Virus record (IMG/VR): IMGVR_UViG_3300021170_000065
Coordinates: 1-25,649 of that record
Strand: one strand, 5' to 3'
Source: a virus
DNA: 25,649 bases
Of the stretch, positions 1 to 6,467 are shown in pieces. Position numbers and translations under genes: made by a program. A model generated the notes under the pieces. The model did not search any database. It was not told the origin of the DNA and worked only from the letters and a program-made list of their open reading frames with translations. Within the stretch, counting starts at the first letter, position 1. Each line of letters starts with the position of its first letter.

Positions 1-56
1 CCGGTGCTACCGGTGTGAATGCCCTTCAGGGGACCTTGACAATCTCTGCTGGCTAA
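1..56 (+). CDS. 3' end of an upstream gene, collagen-like C-terminus
   Basis: In frame 3 the first bases read GATGVNALQGTLTISAG and then TAA at 54-56. Only the last 17 complete residues are visible. The G-A-T-G start resembles the G-x-T repeats of the collagen-like fibre genes further along the window, so this may be the tail of another fibre protein. The fragment is too short for a function. The glycosyltransferase gene starts 33 bases later behind its own ribosome binding site. Confidence 0.5.
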   Translation, partial: GATGVNALQGTLTISAG

Positions 57-88
57 GGTAGTACATAGCGAAACAGGAGCCCCACTCC

Positions 89-2107
89 ATGTCGCAGCCA
101 CGCATTTGTCTTAATGCCATCATCAAGAATGAAATGGTGAACTTGCCTCGTATGCTTGCGAGCGTGTGTCCACATATTACCGCGGCGGTAATTTTTGATA
201 CAGGGTCCACGGATGGATCACAAGCGCTTATGCGGTCCATGTTTAATACACATAGTATCCCACATCAGATTGTAGAGGGTGAGTTCAAGAATTTTGAGCA
301 AGCCCGCAATAAGGCGTTGTTCTATGCGCAACGGTTCCATGCAGGGTTTGACTATATCATGTTCTGCGATGCAGACATGGAACTAGTGGTTGATGGACCA
401 CTACCAAAACTTACCGAAGAATGTTATAGCCTTTTGCAGCGCCAAGGATCGCTTGCGTATTACAATGCAAGACTTTTGCGAAAAGGCTCGGATCGCAAGT
501 ACCACGGTGTGACGCACGAGTACCTTGATGCACCACCGGCTAAGCTTTCAACCGATTGCTGGTGGTTTCGAGACCATGCTACAGGTTCCAATAGGAGTGA
601 AAAATATGTCCGTGATACACGACTTCTTACTGAGTATCTTAATAGCCACCCTAACGACGGGCGCACTCTATTTTATCTTGCCCAGACTTACCGTGACAGT
701 GGTGACCATACCCGGGCGATCGAGTTCTACCGACGCAGAGTTGACGTTGGCGGATGGGACGAAGAATGTTGGTACGCCAAACTCGCCATCGCACGGTGCT
801 ACCGAGCCCTAGGTAAAGAGGCTGAATTTATTCAAGCGTCTTTGGATGCATATAACTCGCGGCCCTCGCGGGCAGAACCCCTTTACGATCTTGCCCGGCA
901 TTATCGTGAAAAGGACAATCAACAACAGTCTGGCTGGCTTTTTGCCCAGGCTGGGTCGAAGATAAAGAAGCCGGGTGATTTGTTGTTTGTCGAGGAACAT
1001 GTTTATGATTATGGGTTCACTGAGGAACTGTCTATACTGGGGGCTTACAACGATAAGACACGGGATATTGGCTTTGCTGCTGCTGATAAGCTTTCCCTTA
1101 TGCGCAAGGTGCCCGATGTTGTCCGTGAGACTGCTAGGCGGAACTTGTTCTGGTATTTGCAGCCGATCAAGAATTACGCACGGTCTTTTAAGGCGTGGCG
1201 TATTCCGGAGGTAAATCCGGATAGCAAGTTTGTGAATTCTAACCCATCTGTTGCTTTCGTGGGCGATAAGGTGAAGGCAATTGTGCGAACGGTTAGTTAT
1301 AGGATTAGACCTGATGGTAGCTACGATTATAACGGTAACTCTGCTATTCGTACCACTAGCTATTTGGCTGATTTTAATGAAAATCACCAGGGGTGGTTCC
1401 TCGAAAAAGCGGTAGAACTTCAGCGTCCTACTGGGTTCCCCGAACCTGTGTTCAAGGATGTGCTTGATGTTGAGGATATGAGACTTATCCCGATAAACGG
1501 AGAACTTTGGGCAAACGGATGTGTGCTTGAACAAAACCCACAAGCATGGCGTGAACAGTTTTTTATGAAGCTTAACCCAGATACTGGCGAGGTTACAGAC
1601 TGGCGATATATCGAGCCGCGAATATACCCTAAAGAAAACCAAAAGAATTGGATGCCTATACTAGGTAATAAAAACTACATGGATAGTTGGGATGGACCAT
1701 TGAAAGAAAAGGGTGTTGAGTTTATTTATAAACCTGAAATTAGAATTGATGAAAAGGGTAATGTTATAGGCCGGCAACCGGTTACCAAGGCAATAGATCA
1801 ACTTTCAGGTGGTGGTCAGTGTATACCGTTTGACGGTGGTTGGGTTGCAATCGTTCACGAGGCACGTCCGGACCCTACCAACGGAAAGAGATATTACCAG
1901 CACCGATTTGTGTGGTTTAACCAGAACTATGAGTTGGTTAAAATCTCTAAACCATTTGTATTCTTTGATAAGCAAATTGAATTTGTTGCGGGATTAGCGC
2001 ACGACGAGCATTTCAATAGGTTCATCGTCTCGTTTGGTGTGCTTGATCGTGAAGCATGGCTTGCAACAATAGACGAGCACGAAGTGAGGGATTTGCTATG
2101 GGCGTAA
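89..2107 (+). CDS. GT2 glycosyltransferase with TPRs and propeller-like C-terminal domain
   Basis: 672 aa. Residues 1-130 show family 2 glycosyltransferase features: an N-terminal beta strand running into IIKNE, then DTGSTDGS at 37-44 (nucleotide-sugar binding) and DAD at 94-96 (the DxD metal/substrate motif). Residues about 186-310 look like tetratricopeptide repeats (for example LFYLAQTYRDSGDHTRAIEFY). Residues about 380-672 are rich in short beta strands with GGGQCIPFDGGWVAIVHEA and a late FVAGLAHDE...FIVSFG, resembling five-bladed propeller glycosidase/phosphorylase folds such as GH130; that assignment is tentative. AGGAG at 75-79 serves the ATG at 89. The end overlaps the next gene by 10 bases. 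It probably transfers a sugar to a phage protein or glycan in the host cytoplasm. Acceptor and sugar cannot be read from sequence; the GT2 call is firm, the C-terminal domain is not. Confidence 0.85.
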   Translation: MSQPRICLNAIIKNEMVNLPRMLASVCPHITAAVIFDTGSTDGSQALMRSMFNTHSIPHQIVEGEFKNFEQARNKALFYAQRFHAGFDYIMFCDADMELVVDGPLPKLTEECYSLLQRQGSLAYYNARLLRKGSDRKYHGVTHEYLDAPPAKLSTDCWWFRDHATGSNRSEKYVRDTRLLTEYLNSHPNDGRTLFYLAQTYRDSGDHTRAIEFYRRRVDVGGWDEECWYAKLAIARCYRALGKEAEFIQASLDAYNSRPSRAEPLYDLARHYREKDNQQQSGWLFAQAGSKIKKPGDLLFVEEHVYDYGFTEELSILGAYNDKTRDIGFAAADKLSLMRKVPDVVRETARRNLFWYLQPIKNYARSFKAWRIPEVNPDSKFVNSNPSVAFVGDKVKAIVRTVSYRIRPDGSYDYNGNSAIRTTSYLADFNENHQGWFLEKAVELQRPTGFPEPVFKDVLDVEDMRLIPINGELWANGCVLEQNPQAWREQFFMKLNPDTGEVTDWRYIEPRIYPKENQKNWMPILGNKNYMDSWDGPLKEKGVEFIYKPEIRIDEKGNVIGRQPVTKAIDQLSGGGQCIPFDGGWVAIVHEARPDPTNGKRYYQHRFVWFNQNYELVKISKPFVFFDKQIEFVAGLAHDEHFNRFIVSFGVLDREAWLATIDEHEVRDLLWA

Positions 2108-2763
2108 AGGTCGTCACTGGGTATATCGATATTCCTAATCACCCTCGTGGTGCCCACGACTACAAGGCGCTAGGGGAACAGCTATTGGGTTCTCTAGGGG
2201 ACGTTGAAGCGCTTGTGTTCGACAGCGAGCAACAGAAGGTACAGGATACGTGGCTAGCGTCTTTTATCAAAGGTGTACCAAATCTGTCTCATTCAGTGTC
2301 GGATAACCCCGACAAGAATACAATTGCGTATCACTGTGTGCAGCACCAAAAGTTTGAATGGTTGCGTACTGCGGCAGCGGAAGATAAAGAGGCTGAAATA
2401 TTTGTCTGGATTGACTACGGCATCATGCATGTACCCGGTGTTACCGCCTCGGTAATTAGTAAGTTCCTAAACCGGGTGGACAGTTATGGAAAGGTGACAC
2501 TCCCTGGCTGTTGGATTAAGAAACAGGATATCGATCCAGCACACCCATGCTGGCGTTTTTGCGGCGGCGTAATGATCGTGCCTCGTGCACTGGTAAAGCC
2601 GTTTACGGCGTATGCGATGGGAACCGCGGCTCGCTATATTAGTGAGACCCGTAACGTGGAGTGGGAAGTTAACACCCTTGCTAGGCTGGAACTTCTTGAC
2701 CAAGTTCCTATGGCATGGTATCAAGCGGATCATAATGAAACGATATTTACAGGTGCCCCATGA
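2098..2763 (+). CDS. HtrL/WlaTC-like putative glycosyltransferase, paralog 1
   Basis: 221 aa from the ATG at 2098, inside the end of the preceding glycosyltransferase gene. This start is chosen because MGVKVVTGYIDIP lines up with the N-terminus of the paralog at 2972 (MKVGVVTGFIPLP). Shared landmarks with the paralog are a VQHQ segment, then VWIDYGIMH, then CWRFCGG, and a C-terminal MAWYQADHNE. The W-[IL]-D-[YF]-G core recalls the HtrL/YibB and WlaTC family of surface-polysaccharide-associated proteins, possibly GT-A-like with Asp as metal ligand. No signal peptide or membrane segment is seen. Its place inside a coupled sugar cassette supports a sugar transfer role, but the family assignment is from memory of motifs and is uncertain. 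Confidence 0.55.
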   Translation: MGVKVVTGYIDIPNHPRGAHDYKALGEQLLGSLGDVEALVFDSEQQKVQDTWLASFIKGVPNLSHSVSDNPDKNTIAYHCVQHQKFEWLRTAAAEDKEAEIFVWIDYGIMHVPGVTASVISKFLNRVDSYGKVTLPGCWIKKQDIDPAHPCWRFCGGVMIVPRALVKPFTAYAMGTAARYISETRNVEWEVNTLARLELLDQVPMAWYQADHNETIFTGAP

Positions 2764-2975
2764 GTACAAAATATGAGCAAGTTAAAAGTGGAGATTATGA
2801 TAGTTGGCCTAAAGTTCTTCGAATAAGGTGTTGTGATTGTGGACTAACTCATATTTTCAAATTTTCTCGTGAGGTAAAAAGGGTACAAATTTGGCGAGAC
2901 AAACGGGCGACTAGTGCAACACGACGCGGGTTAAAAGTAAAAGCTAAGATTAAGAAATTGGCGGGGTCACTATGA
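2760..2975 (+). CDS. small basic CCDCG protein
   Basis: 71 aa, coupled by 4-base ATGA overlaps to both neighbours. It contains RCCDCGLTHIFKF at residues 23-35 and a strongly basic C-terminal half (WRDKRATSATRRG, then KVKAKIKKL). The C-C-x-C group with a nearby His could bind metal, but there is no second CxxC pair for a full zinc ribbon. Short phage proteins with a CCDCGL-[TV]-H segment followed by WRDxRAT are common in phage genomes and have no established function. It lies exactly between the two HtrL-like paralogs. It could be a nucleic-acid-binding accessory protein; I see no evidence that it acts on sugars. Confidence 0.75.
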   Translation: MSTKYEQVKSGDYDSWPKVLRIRCCDCGLTHIFKFSREVKRVQIWRDKRATSATRRGLKVKAKIKKLAGSL

Positions 2976-3691
2976 AGGTCGGCGTAGTCACTGGATTTAT
3001 CCCGCTTCCTGTGAAGCATCTGTCAGAGGATGATTACCATGAATTGGGGCGGAAGCTATCGAGGGCGTGCGAGGGTCATACGTTTTTTGTCGGAGGTGGA
3101 AAGCTGGAGAATTGTTGGGCTTACAATCTTTGTACTGGTCTTCCAACTGATATGCCAGTGCCTGCGGATCGGTATGTATCGCCTGAAGTCAATGTTATGT
3201 CGCATATTGTGCAGCATCAGCGCACGACTTGGGCGGAACAAGCATCAAAGGTCCACCCGGATGTAGAGGTTTGGTGCTGGTTGGATTATGGTATTTTGAA
3301 GCAGGGAGCGTGGCGGAATAACCCTGTGACAGAGAATAGCGTTAAAACTTTTCTGGCGCGTGTTTCTTTGTCACAGAAGCCGATGAATTATATTCCATTC
3401 CCTGGAATTGCTAAAAAAGGAATGGTCTATTCAGGTTGCAATAATTGGCGTTTCTGTGGTTCTACACATATCTGGCCGGACCCCTATATTCCGGCTATTG
3501 ATCTTGTGTATAAAAACACACTAAAAGAGTGGATTTCTCGACATAAGACCGTGCCGCTTGATCTGCCAATTTGGGCGTTGGTTGAGCAAGTATCTAAGCT
3601 TCCTTTCCAATGGTATGCTGCTGAGTACGACGCTTCGCAACTAGACAACTATCCAGGAGGACCGTATGACCCCACTTTGCGAGCTAGCTAA
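2972..3691 (+). CDS. HtrL/WlaTC-like putative glycosyltransferase, paralog 2
   Basis: 239 aa. It is a diverged paralog of the gene at 2098, sharing the VVTGFI opening, HIVQHQ, VWCWLDYGIL at about residues 89-98, NNWRFCGS and FQWYAAEYDAS near the C-terminus. Identity by eye is modest, so the duplication is old or the two copies were acquired separately. It starts within ATGA at 2972 and ends 26 bases into the methyltransferase gene, so translation of the whole cassette is coupled. No signal peptide or membrane helix is visible. The likely role is a cytoplasmic sugar-transfer or sugar-related enzyme; substrate unknown. A pair of related enzymes could add two different sugars or linkages. Confidence 0.55.
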   Translation: MKVGVVTGFIPLPVKHLSEDDYHELGRKLSRACEGHTFFVGGGKLENCWAYNLCTGLPTDMPVPADRYVSPEVNVMSHIVQHQRTTWAEQASKVHPDVEVWCWLDYGILKQGAWRNNPVTENSVKTFLARVSLSQKPMNYIPFPGIAKKGMVYSGCNNWRFCGSTHIWPDPYIPAIDLVYKNTLKEWISRHKTVPLDLPIWALVEQVSKLPFQWYAAEYDASQLDNYPGGPYDPTLRAS

Positions 3692-4289
3692 AAAATACGA
3701 AACCGATAAGGGTGGTCAGCACTACCGGTATGGTGGTGGCGATAGTGATACTTGTCATGAATACACACCTGTGTATCACGAATTATTTGGGGAGCATCGC
3801 GATGAAATTAAACACGTACTGGAGATTGGCGTGCATGCAGGATCGAGCCTCCGGATGTGGAAGGAATACTTCCCTAACGCCCATATCGTGGGGATCGATA
3901 GTAACGCTGATTGCCTCAGGCATCAAGAAGAACGAATTAGTGTTTTTACAGCAGACCAAAACAACCCGCGCCAACTTGTCGAAGTCTTGTCGAAATTCGA
4001 TCAAGACGCGCCCTTGTTCGATTTGATCGTGGATGACGGTTCACATGTGCGTGAGCACCAGATTACATCACTCAAGACCCTTTTGCCCTTTGTAAATGTG
4101 GGCGGGGTCTATGTGATTGAGGACCTTGGTACAGCACCAGGAGTGGAACAGTTTGCACCTATTTTCCAGTCTGTTCCGCAAGAATTAGGTTCTAAATTTC
4201 TGGCCATATGCCATGTTATTACTGGTGGTCTTGGTCCCAAGGTTCAACCTCATGAATGGCTGATTACTTTTGAGCGGATTGCGCCATGA
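3666..4289 (+). CDS. MycE-like SAM-dependent methyltransferase (putative sugar O-methyltransferase)
   Basis: 207 aa. SAM-binding motif I is VLEIGVHAGSS (residues 51-61), then GIDSN (76-80) as the acidic strand-2 end, IVDDGSH (121-127) and VIEDL (150-154). The N-terminal YETDKG...HEYTPVYHELF pattern and LRMWKEYFP after motif I match the family of the macrolide sugar O-methyltransferase MycE, in which conserved Asp and His residues bind metal and the sugar hydroxyl. From the family, the inferred reaction is SAM-dependent O-methylation of a deoxysugar or glycan. AGGAGG at 3656-3661 precedes the ATG at 3666, and the gene overlaps the previous one by 26 bases and the epimerase by 4. The methyltransferase call is firm; the sugar substrate is inferred from family and context. 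Confidence 0.85.
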   Translation: MTPLCELAKKYETDKGGQHYRYGGGDSDTCHEYTPVYHELFGEHRDEIKHVLEIGVHAGSSLRMWKEYFPNAHIVGIDSNADCLRHQEERISVFTADQNNPRQLVEVLSKFDQDAPLFDLIVDDGSHVREHQITSLKTLLPFVNVGGVYVIEDLGTAPGVEQFAPIFQSVPQELGSKFLAICHVITGGLGPKVQPHEWLITFERIAP

Positions 4290-5296
4290 AGGTTCTAATT
4301 ACTGGTGTTGCCGGATTTCTCGGTAGCCACCTTGCGGATGCGATGCTGAAGGACGGTCATACGGTTGTCGGAATTGACAACATGATTGGTGGAGATAGGG
4401 ATAATATTCCGGACGCTATCGGTTTGGATTTTTATCAGATGGATTGCCAGCAATTGGTACACAACCCAATTGTTATGCGACAAGTAGACCTTGTATACCA
4501 TTGCGCCGCTCTTGCTTATGAAGGGTTAAGCGTCTTTTCGCCGCACACTGTGGTAGAGAGTATAGTGGGTGCGTCAACGGCTGTTTTCTCTGCCGCTATC
4601 CAGGCTAACGTAAAGCGGATTGTCCATTGTTCGTCTATGGCGCGCTATGGTGCTGGTCAACCCCCATTTGAGGAATGGCATTTGACTTACCCACAGGACC
4701 CTTATGGGATCGCCAAGGTGGCAGCGGAAAAAATTCTGATCAATCTATGTGATACGCACGAGACGGAGTATGTGATTGCTGTTCCCCACAATATCATTGG
4801 TCCGCGCCAGAAATATGATGATCCATTCCGTAATGTGGCTTCGATTATGATGAACCGTATGCTTCAGGGGAAGCAGCCAATTATTTACGGAGATGGACGC
4901 CAACAACGATGTTTCTCGTTTATCGACGATTGTTTGTCTTGTTTGGTTAAGATGGGCTTTCAGAAGGATGTTGTAGGCCACGTGATTAATATTGGGCCAG
5001 ATGAACAACCTATAACAATTAATGAATTAGCAAATGAAGTTGCCTCTGTAACTAATTTCTTTAATCTCCAACCAATTTATATGCCTGGACGCCCTCAAGA
5101 AGTTAAGATTGCACTTTGTTCCTCTAAGAAGGCGCGAAAATTACTAGGTTACCAGACAAAAACTACGCTTTACAAAGGTCTTACGAAAATGGCTGATGCC
5201 ATGATTAAGCGTGGCCCAAGGCCATTCCAATATCATCTCCCAATTGAAATCCAGCGCCCATATTGTCCTAAGACCTGGACCGACAGGATTTTTTAA
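4286..5296 (+). CDS. NAD-dependent nucleotide-sugar epimerase/dehydratase (extended SDR)
   Basis: 336 aa, full length for the family. It has the NAD-binding GVAGFLG (residues 7-13) followed by the acidic IDN (30-32), HCAA (72-75), the catalytic SSM region at 116-118 and Tyr140-xxx-Lys144 in DPYGIAK. IIGPRQ and IYGDGRQQRCFSFIDD are the usual substrate-domain signatures of UDP-glucose 4-epimerase-like enzymes. It should interconvert or dehydrate an NDP-sugar (galE/wbpP/rfbB-type chemistry); the exact reaction cannot be assigned. It is last in the sugar cassette, coupled to the methyltransferase by ATGA. It would supply the activated sugar used by the upstream transferases. No key residue appears missing. 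Confidence 0.9.
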   Translation: MKVLITGVAGFLGSHLADAMLKDGHTVVGIDNMIGGDRDNIPDAIGLDFYQMDCQQLVHNPIVMRQVDLVYHCAALAYEGLSVFSPHTVVESIVGASTAVFSAAIQANVKRIVHCSSMARYGAGQPPFEEWHLTYPQDPYGIAKVAAEKILINLCDTHETEYVIAVPHNIIGPRQKYDDPFRNVASIMMNRMLQGKQPIIYGDGRQQRCFSFIDDCLSCLVKMGFQKDVVGHVINIGPDEQPITINELANEVASVTNFFNLQPIYMPGRPQEVKIALCSSKKARKLLGYQTKTTLYKGLTKMADAMIKRGPRPFQYHLPIEIQRPYCPKTWTDRIF

Positions 5297-5314
5297 CCAG
5301 CAGGTGCTACTTAT

Positions 5315-5331
5315 GATCTTGATCATGATCA
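5315..5331. promoter_or_regulatory. GATC cluster with 12-bp palindrome upstream of the small-protein block
   Basis: Three GATC tetramers lie at 5315, 5321 and 5327, exactly 6 bases apart, and the last two form a perfect 12-base palindrome TGATCATGATCA at 5320-5331. This sits in the 47-base gap between the sugar cassette and the next gene, just before AGGAG at 5333-5337. It could be an operator, a Dam-type methylation-sensitive site, or an RNA hairpin next to the ribosome binding site. The pattern is seen directly; the function is not known. Confidence 0.35.
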
Positions 5332-5343
5332 TAGGAGATTTCC

Positions 5344-5679
5344 ATGGCTAAGGGCGGTGAAGGCGGTTACGGCGAGGGCGATAACGTCCATAAGGGTTCC
5401 GGTTCCAAGGGTTCCACGACTGCCGGCTATTCTATGCCTAAGGGTAAGGCTGAGGGTAATGCAGTTGGTGGGAAGCCTGCGAAGTTTGCTGAGGGTGGCG
5501 ACACCCCGATGTTTGGCCATCAGGCCGCTGAACCCCAAAAGGAAGGCGTGACTGAGCATGATACCGGTTCGGACCAATCCACCGGTACGGGTGACAAGTT
5601 TGCCAAGGGTGGCTCGACCAAGATGTTTGGGTACCAAGGTTCGGTTCCCGCGCGTGACGGTATTACGAGCGCCCGGTAA
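5344..5679 (+). CDS. small Gly/Lys-rich protein with internal duplication
   Basis: 111 aa, hydrophilic and low complexity. It has two copies of a FAxGGxTxMFG block, at about residues 48-58 (FAEGGDTPMFG) and 86-96 (FAKGGSTKMFG), each followed by similar text ending in a GVT or GIT segment. AGGAG at 5333-5337 precedes the ATG. Similar small proteins occur near capsid genes of other podoviruses; no function is established. The FAxGG motif recurs in the large virion proteins further down the window, so it may be a minor virion component. Stop and next start share one base (TAATG). Confidence 0.75.
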   Translation: MAKGGEGGYGEGDNVHKGSGSKGSTTAGYSMPKGKAEGNAVGGKPAKFAEGGDTPMFGHQAAEPQKEGVTEHDTGSDQSTGTGDKFAKGGSTKMFGYQGSVPARDGITSAR

Positions 5680-5918
5680 TGGCGGGATTTTCGCCTAAAG
5701 GTCCTGGAATTGGTGGGACACCGAAGGTTCCTAAGACCGGAAGTACGTCTGGGGGTCCTAGGTTTCAGCAAGCGGTTCGAGCACCTACTAATTTTCCACG
5801 GGTGAAGGTTTCCCGTAGGGATTATGCGAAGCCTGAGATGGGCGCAGAACAGCCTCTTGGTGCCACTGAAGGGTCGAAATCTTCGTTTGGCTCTACAGGT
5901 TTAACAGGAGAAACTTGA
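5679..5918 (+). CDS. small hypothetical phage protein
   Basis: 79 aa. It starts in the TAATG junction with the previous gene. The sequence is rich in Gly, Pro, Ser and Lys (opening MAGFSPKGPGIGGTPKVPK), predicted disordered by eye, with no recognisable domain. It is translationally coupled to both neighbours and lies between the sugar cassette and the scaffold gene. I do not recognise the family. A virion or head-assembly accessory role is only suggested by position. Confidence 0.65.
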   Translation: MAGFSPKGPGIGGTPKVPKTGSTSGGPRFQQAVRAPTNFPRVKVSRRDYAKPEMGAEQPLGATEGSKSSFGSTGLTGET

Positions 5919-6190
5919 TGGGACCTCTCATCAAACACTTGACCCCACTCAGTAAGCATGGACAGGTTGTTAAGCATGCGGGTAAGGGCGCTAAGCCTTT
6001 CCCGCCACAACCAAAACCTGGGGCTTTGACGCAAGCAGCGCCCTCACTCAATAACTATGCCAAGGCAACCCCATTGCCTACGCCTCCTCCGCCACCGATG
6101 GGTGGTGGAATGGGTGCCCCGCCTATGGGCGCACCTCCTATGGGAATGGGCGCTGGTGGTGCTCCTGGCCAAGACCAGGGCATGGTGTAA
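5918..6190 (+). CDS. small Pro/Gly/Met-rich hypothetical protein
   Basis: 90 aa from ATG 5918, sharing one base with the preceding TGA (TGATG) and served by AGGAG at 5906-5910. A TTG three bases upstream is also open, but the ATG has the better spacing. The N-terminal 30 residues are basic (IKHLTPLSKHGQVVKHAGK). The C-terminal half is a run of PPPPP and repeated GAPPMG units, a low-complexity flexible tail. No enzyme motif is seen and I do not recognise the gene. It may be a minor structural protein. Confidence 0.65.
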   Translation: MGPLIKHLTPLSKHGQVVKHAGKGAKPFPPQPKPGALTQAAPSLNNYAKATPLPTPPPPPMGGGMGAPPMGAPPMGMGAGGAPGQDQGMV

Positions 6191-6447
6191 TGAAAGAAGC
6201 TGATATCAAGGAAGTTTGCCGTCACCTTCGCGCCCGTGCGCCCGAAGAGTGGGATCAATTCGTTAAGGTATTTAACGAATACACGGCGGAAGCCGTAGAT
6301 GCTGTGACCGAAGCGGATGCTGCCAACATCATGACAGCGAAGGGATTTGCCCTGGCCAATAAAGGCTGGCTGAATGTCTTCACTCATCTTGATGTGCCAA
6401 CATCACCGACTACATTGATGGACCCTGCCTACGCCTTCATGCCGTAG
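6190..6447 (+). CDS. small helical hypothetical protein upstream of scaffold
   Basis: 85 aa, starting in a TAATG junction. In contrast to its two low-complexity neighbours it looks like a folded, all-helical, acidic protein (EADIKEVCRHLRARAPEEW, then VKVFNEYTAEAVDAV). No known motif is visible. It ends 20 bases before the scaffold gene, so it may be a head-assembly factor, but there is no direct evidence. Confidence 0.65.
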   Translation: MKEADIKEVCRHLRARAPEEWDQFVKVFNEYTAEAVDAVTEADAANIMTAKGFALANKGWLNVFTHLDVPTSPTTLMDPAYAFMP

Positions 6448-6467
6448 CCAGATGACAGGAGAATAAA

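Noticed and set aside
36-64. Sigma70-like promoter: TTGACA at 36-41, 17 bases, then TAGTAC at 59-64
   Set aside because: The -35 box is perfect but the -10 box matches only three of six positions, and the -35 lies inside the coding end of the upstream gene. Not enough to call without transcript data.
809-1642. 277-residue minus-strand open frame inside the glycosyltransferase gene
   Set aside because: It runs antisense to a clearly conserved GT2/TPR protein, has no recognisable domain and no spaced ribosome binding site, and would be the only reverse gene in the window.
3666-4289. DNA methyltransferase (anti-restriction) reading of the methyltransferase gene
   Set aside because: There is no DPPY/NPPY or PC motif of DNA methyltransferases; the N-terminal and motif I context fit the MycE-type small-molecule/sugar family instead.
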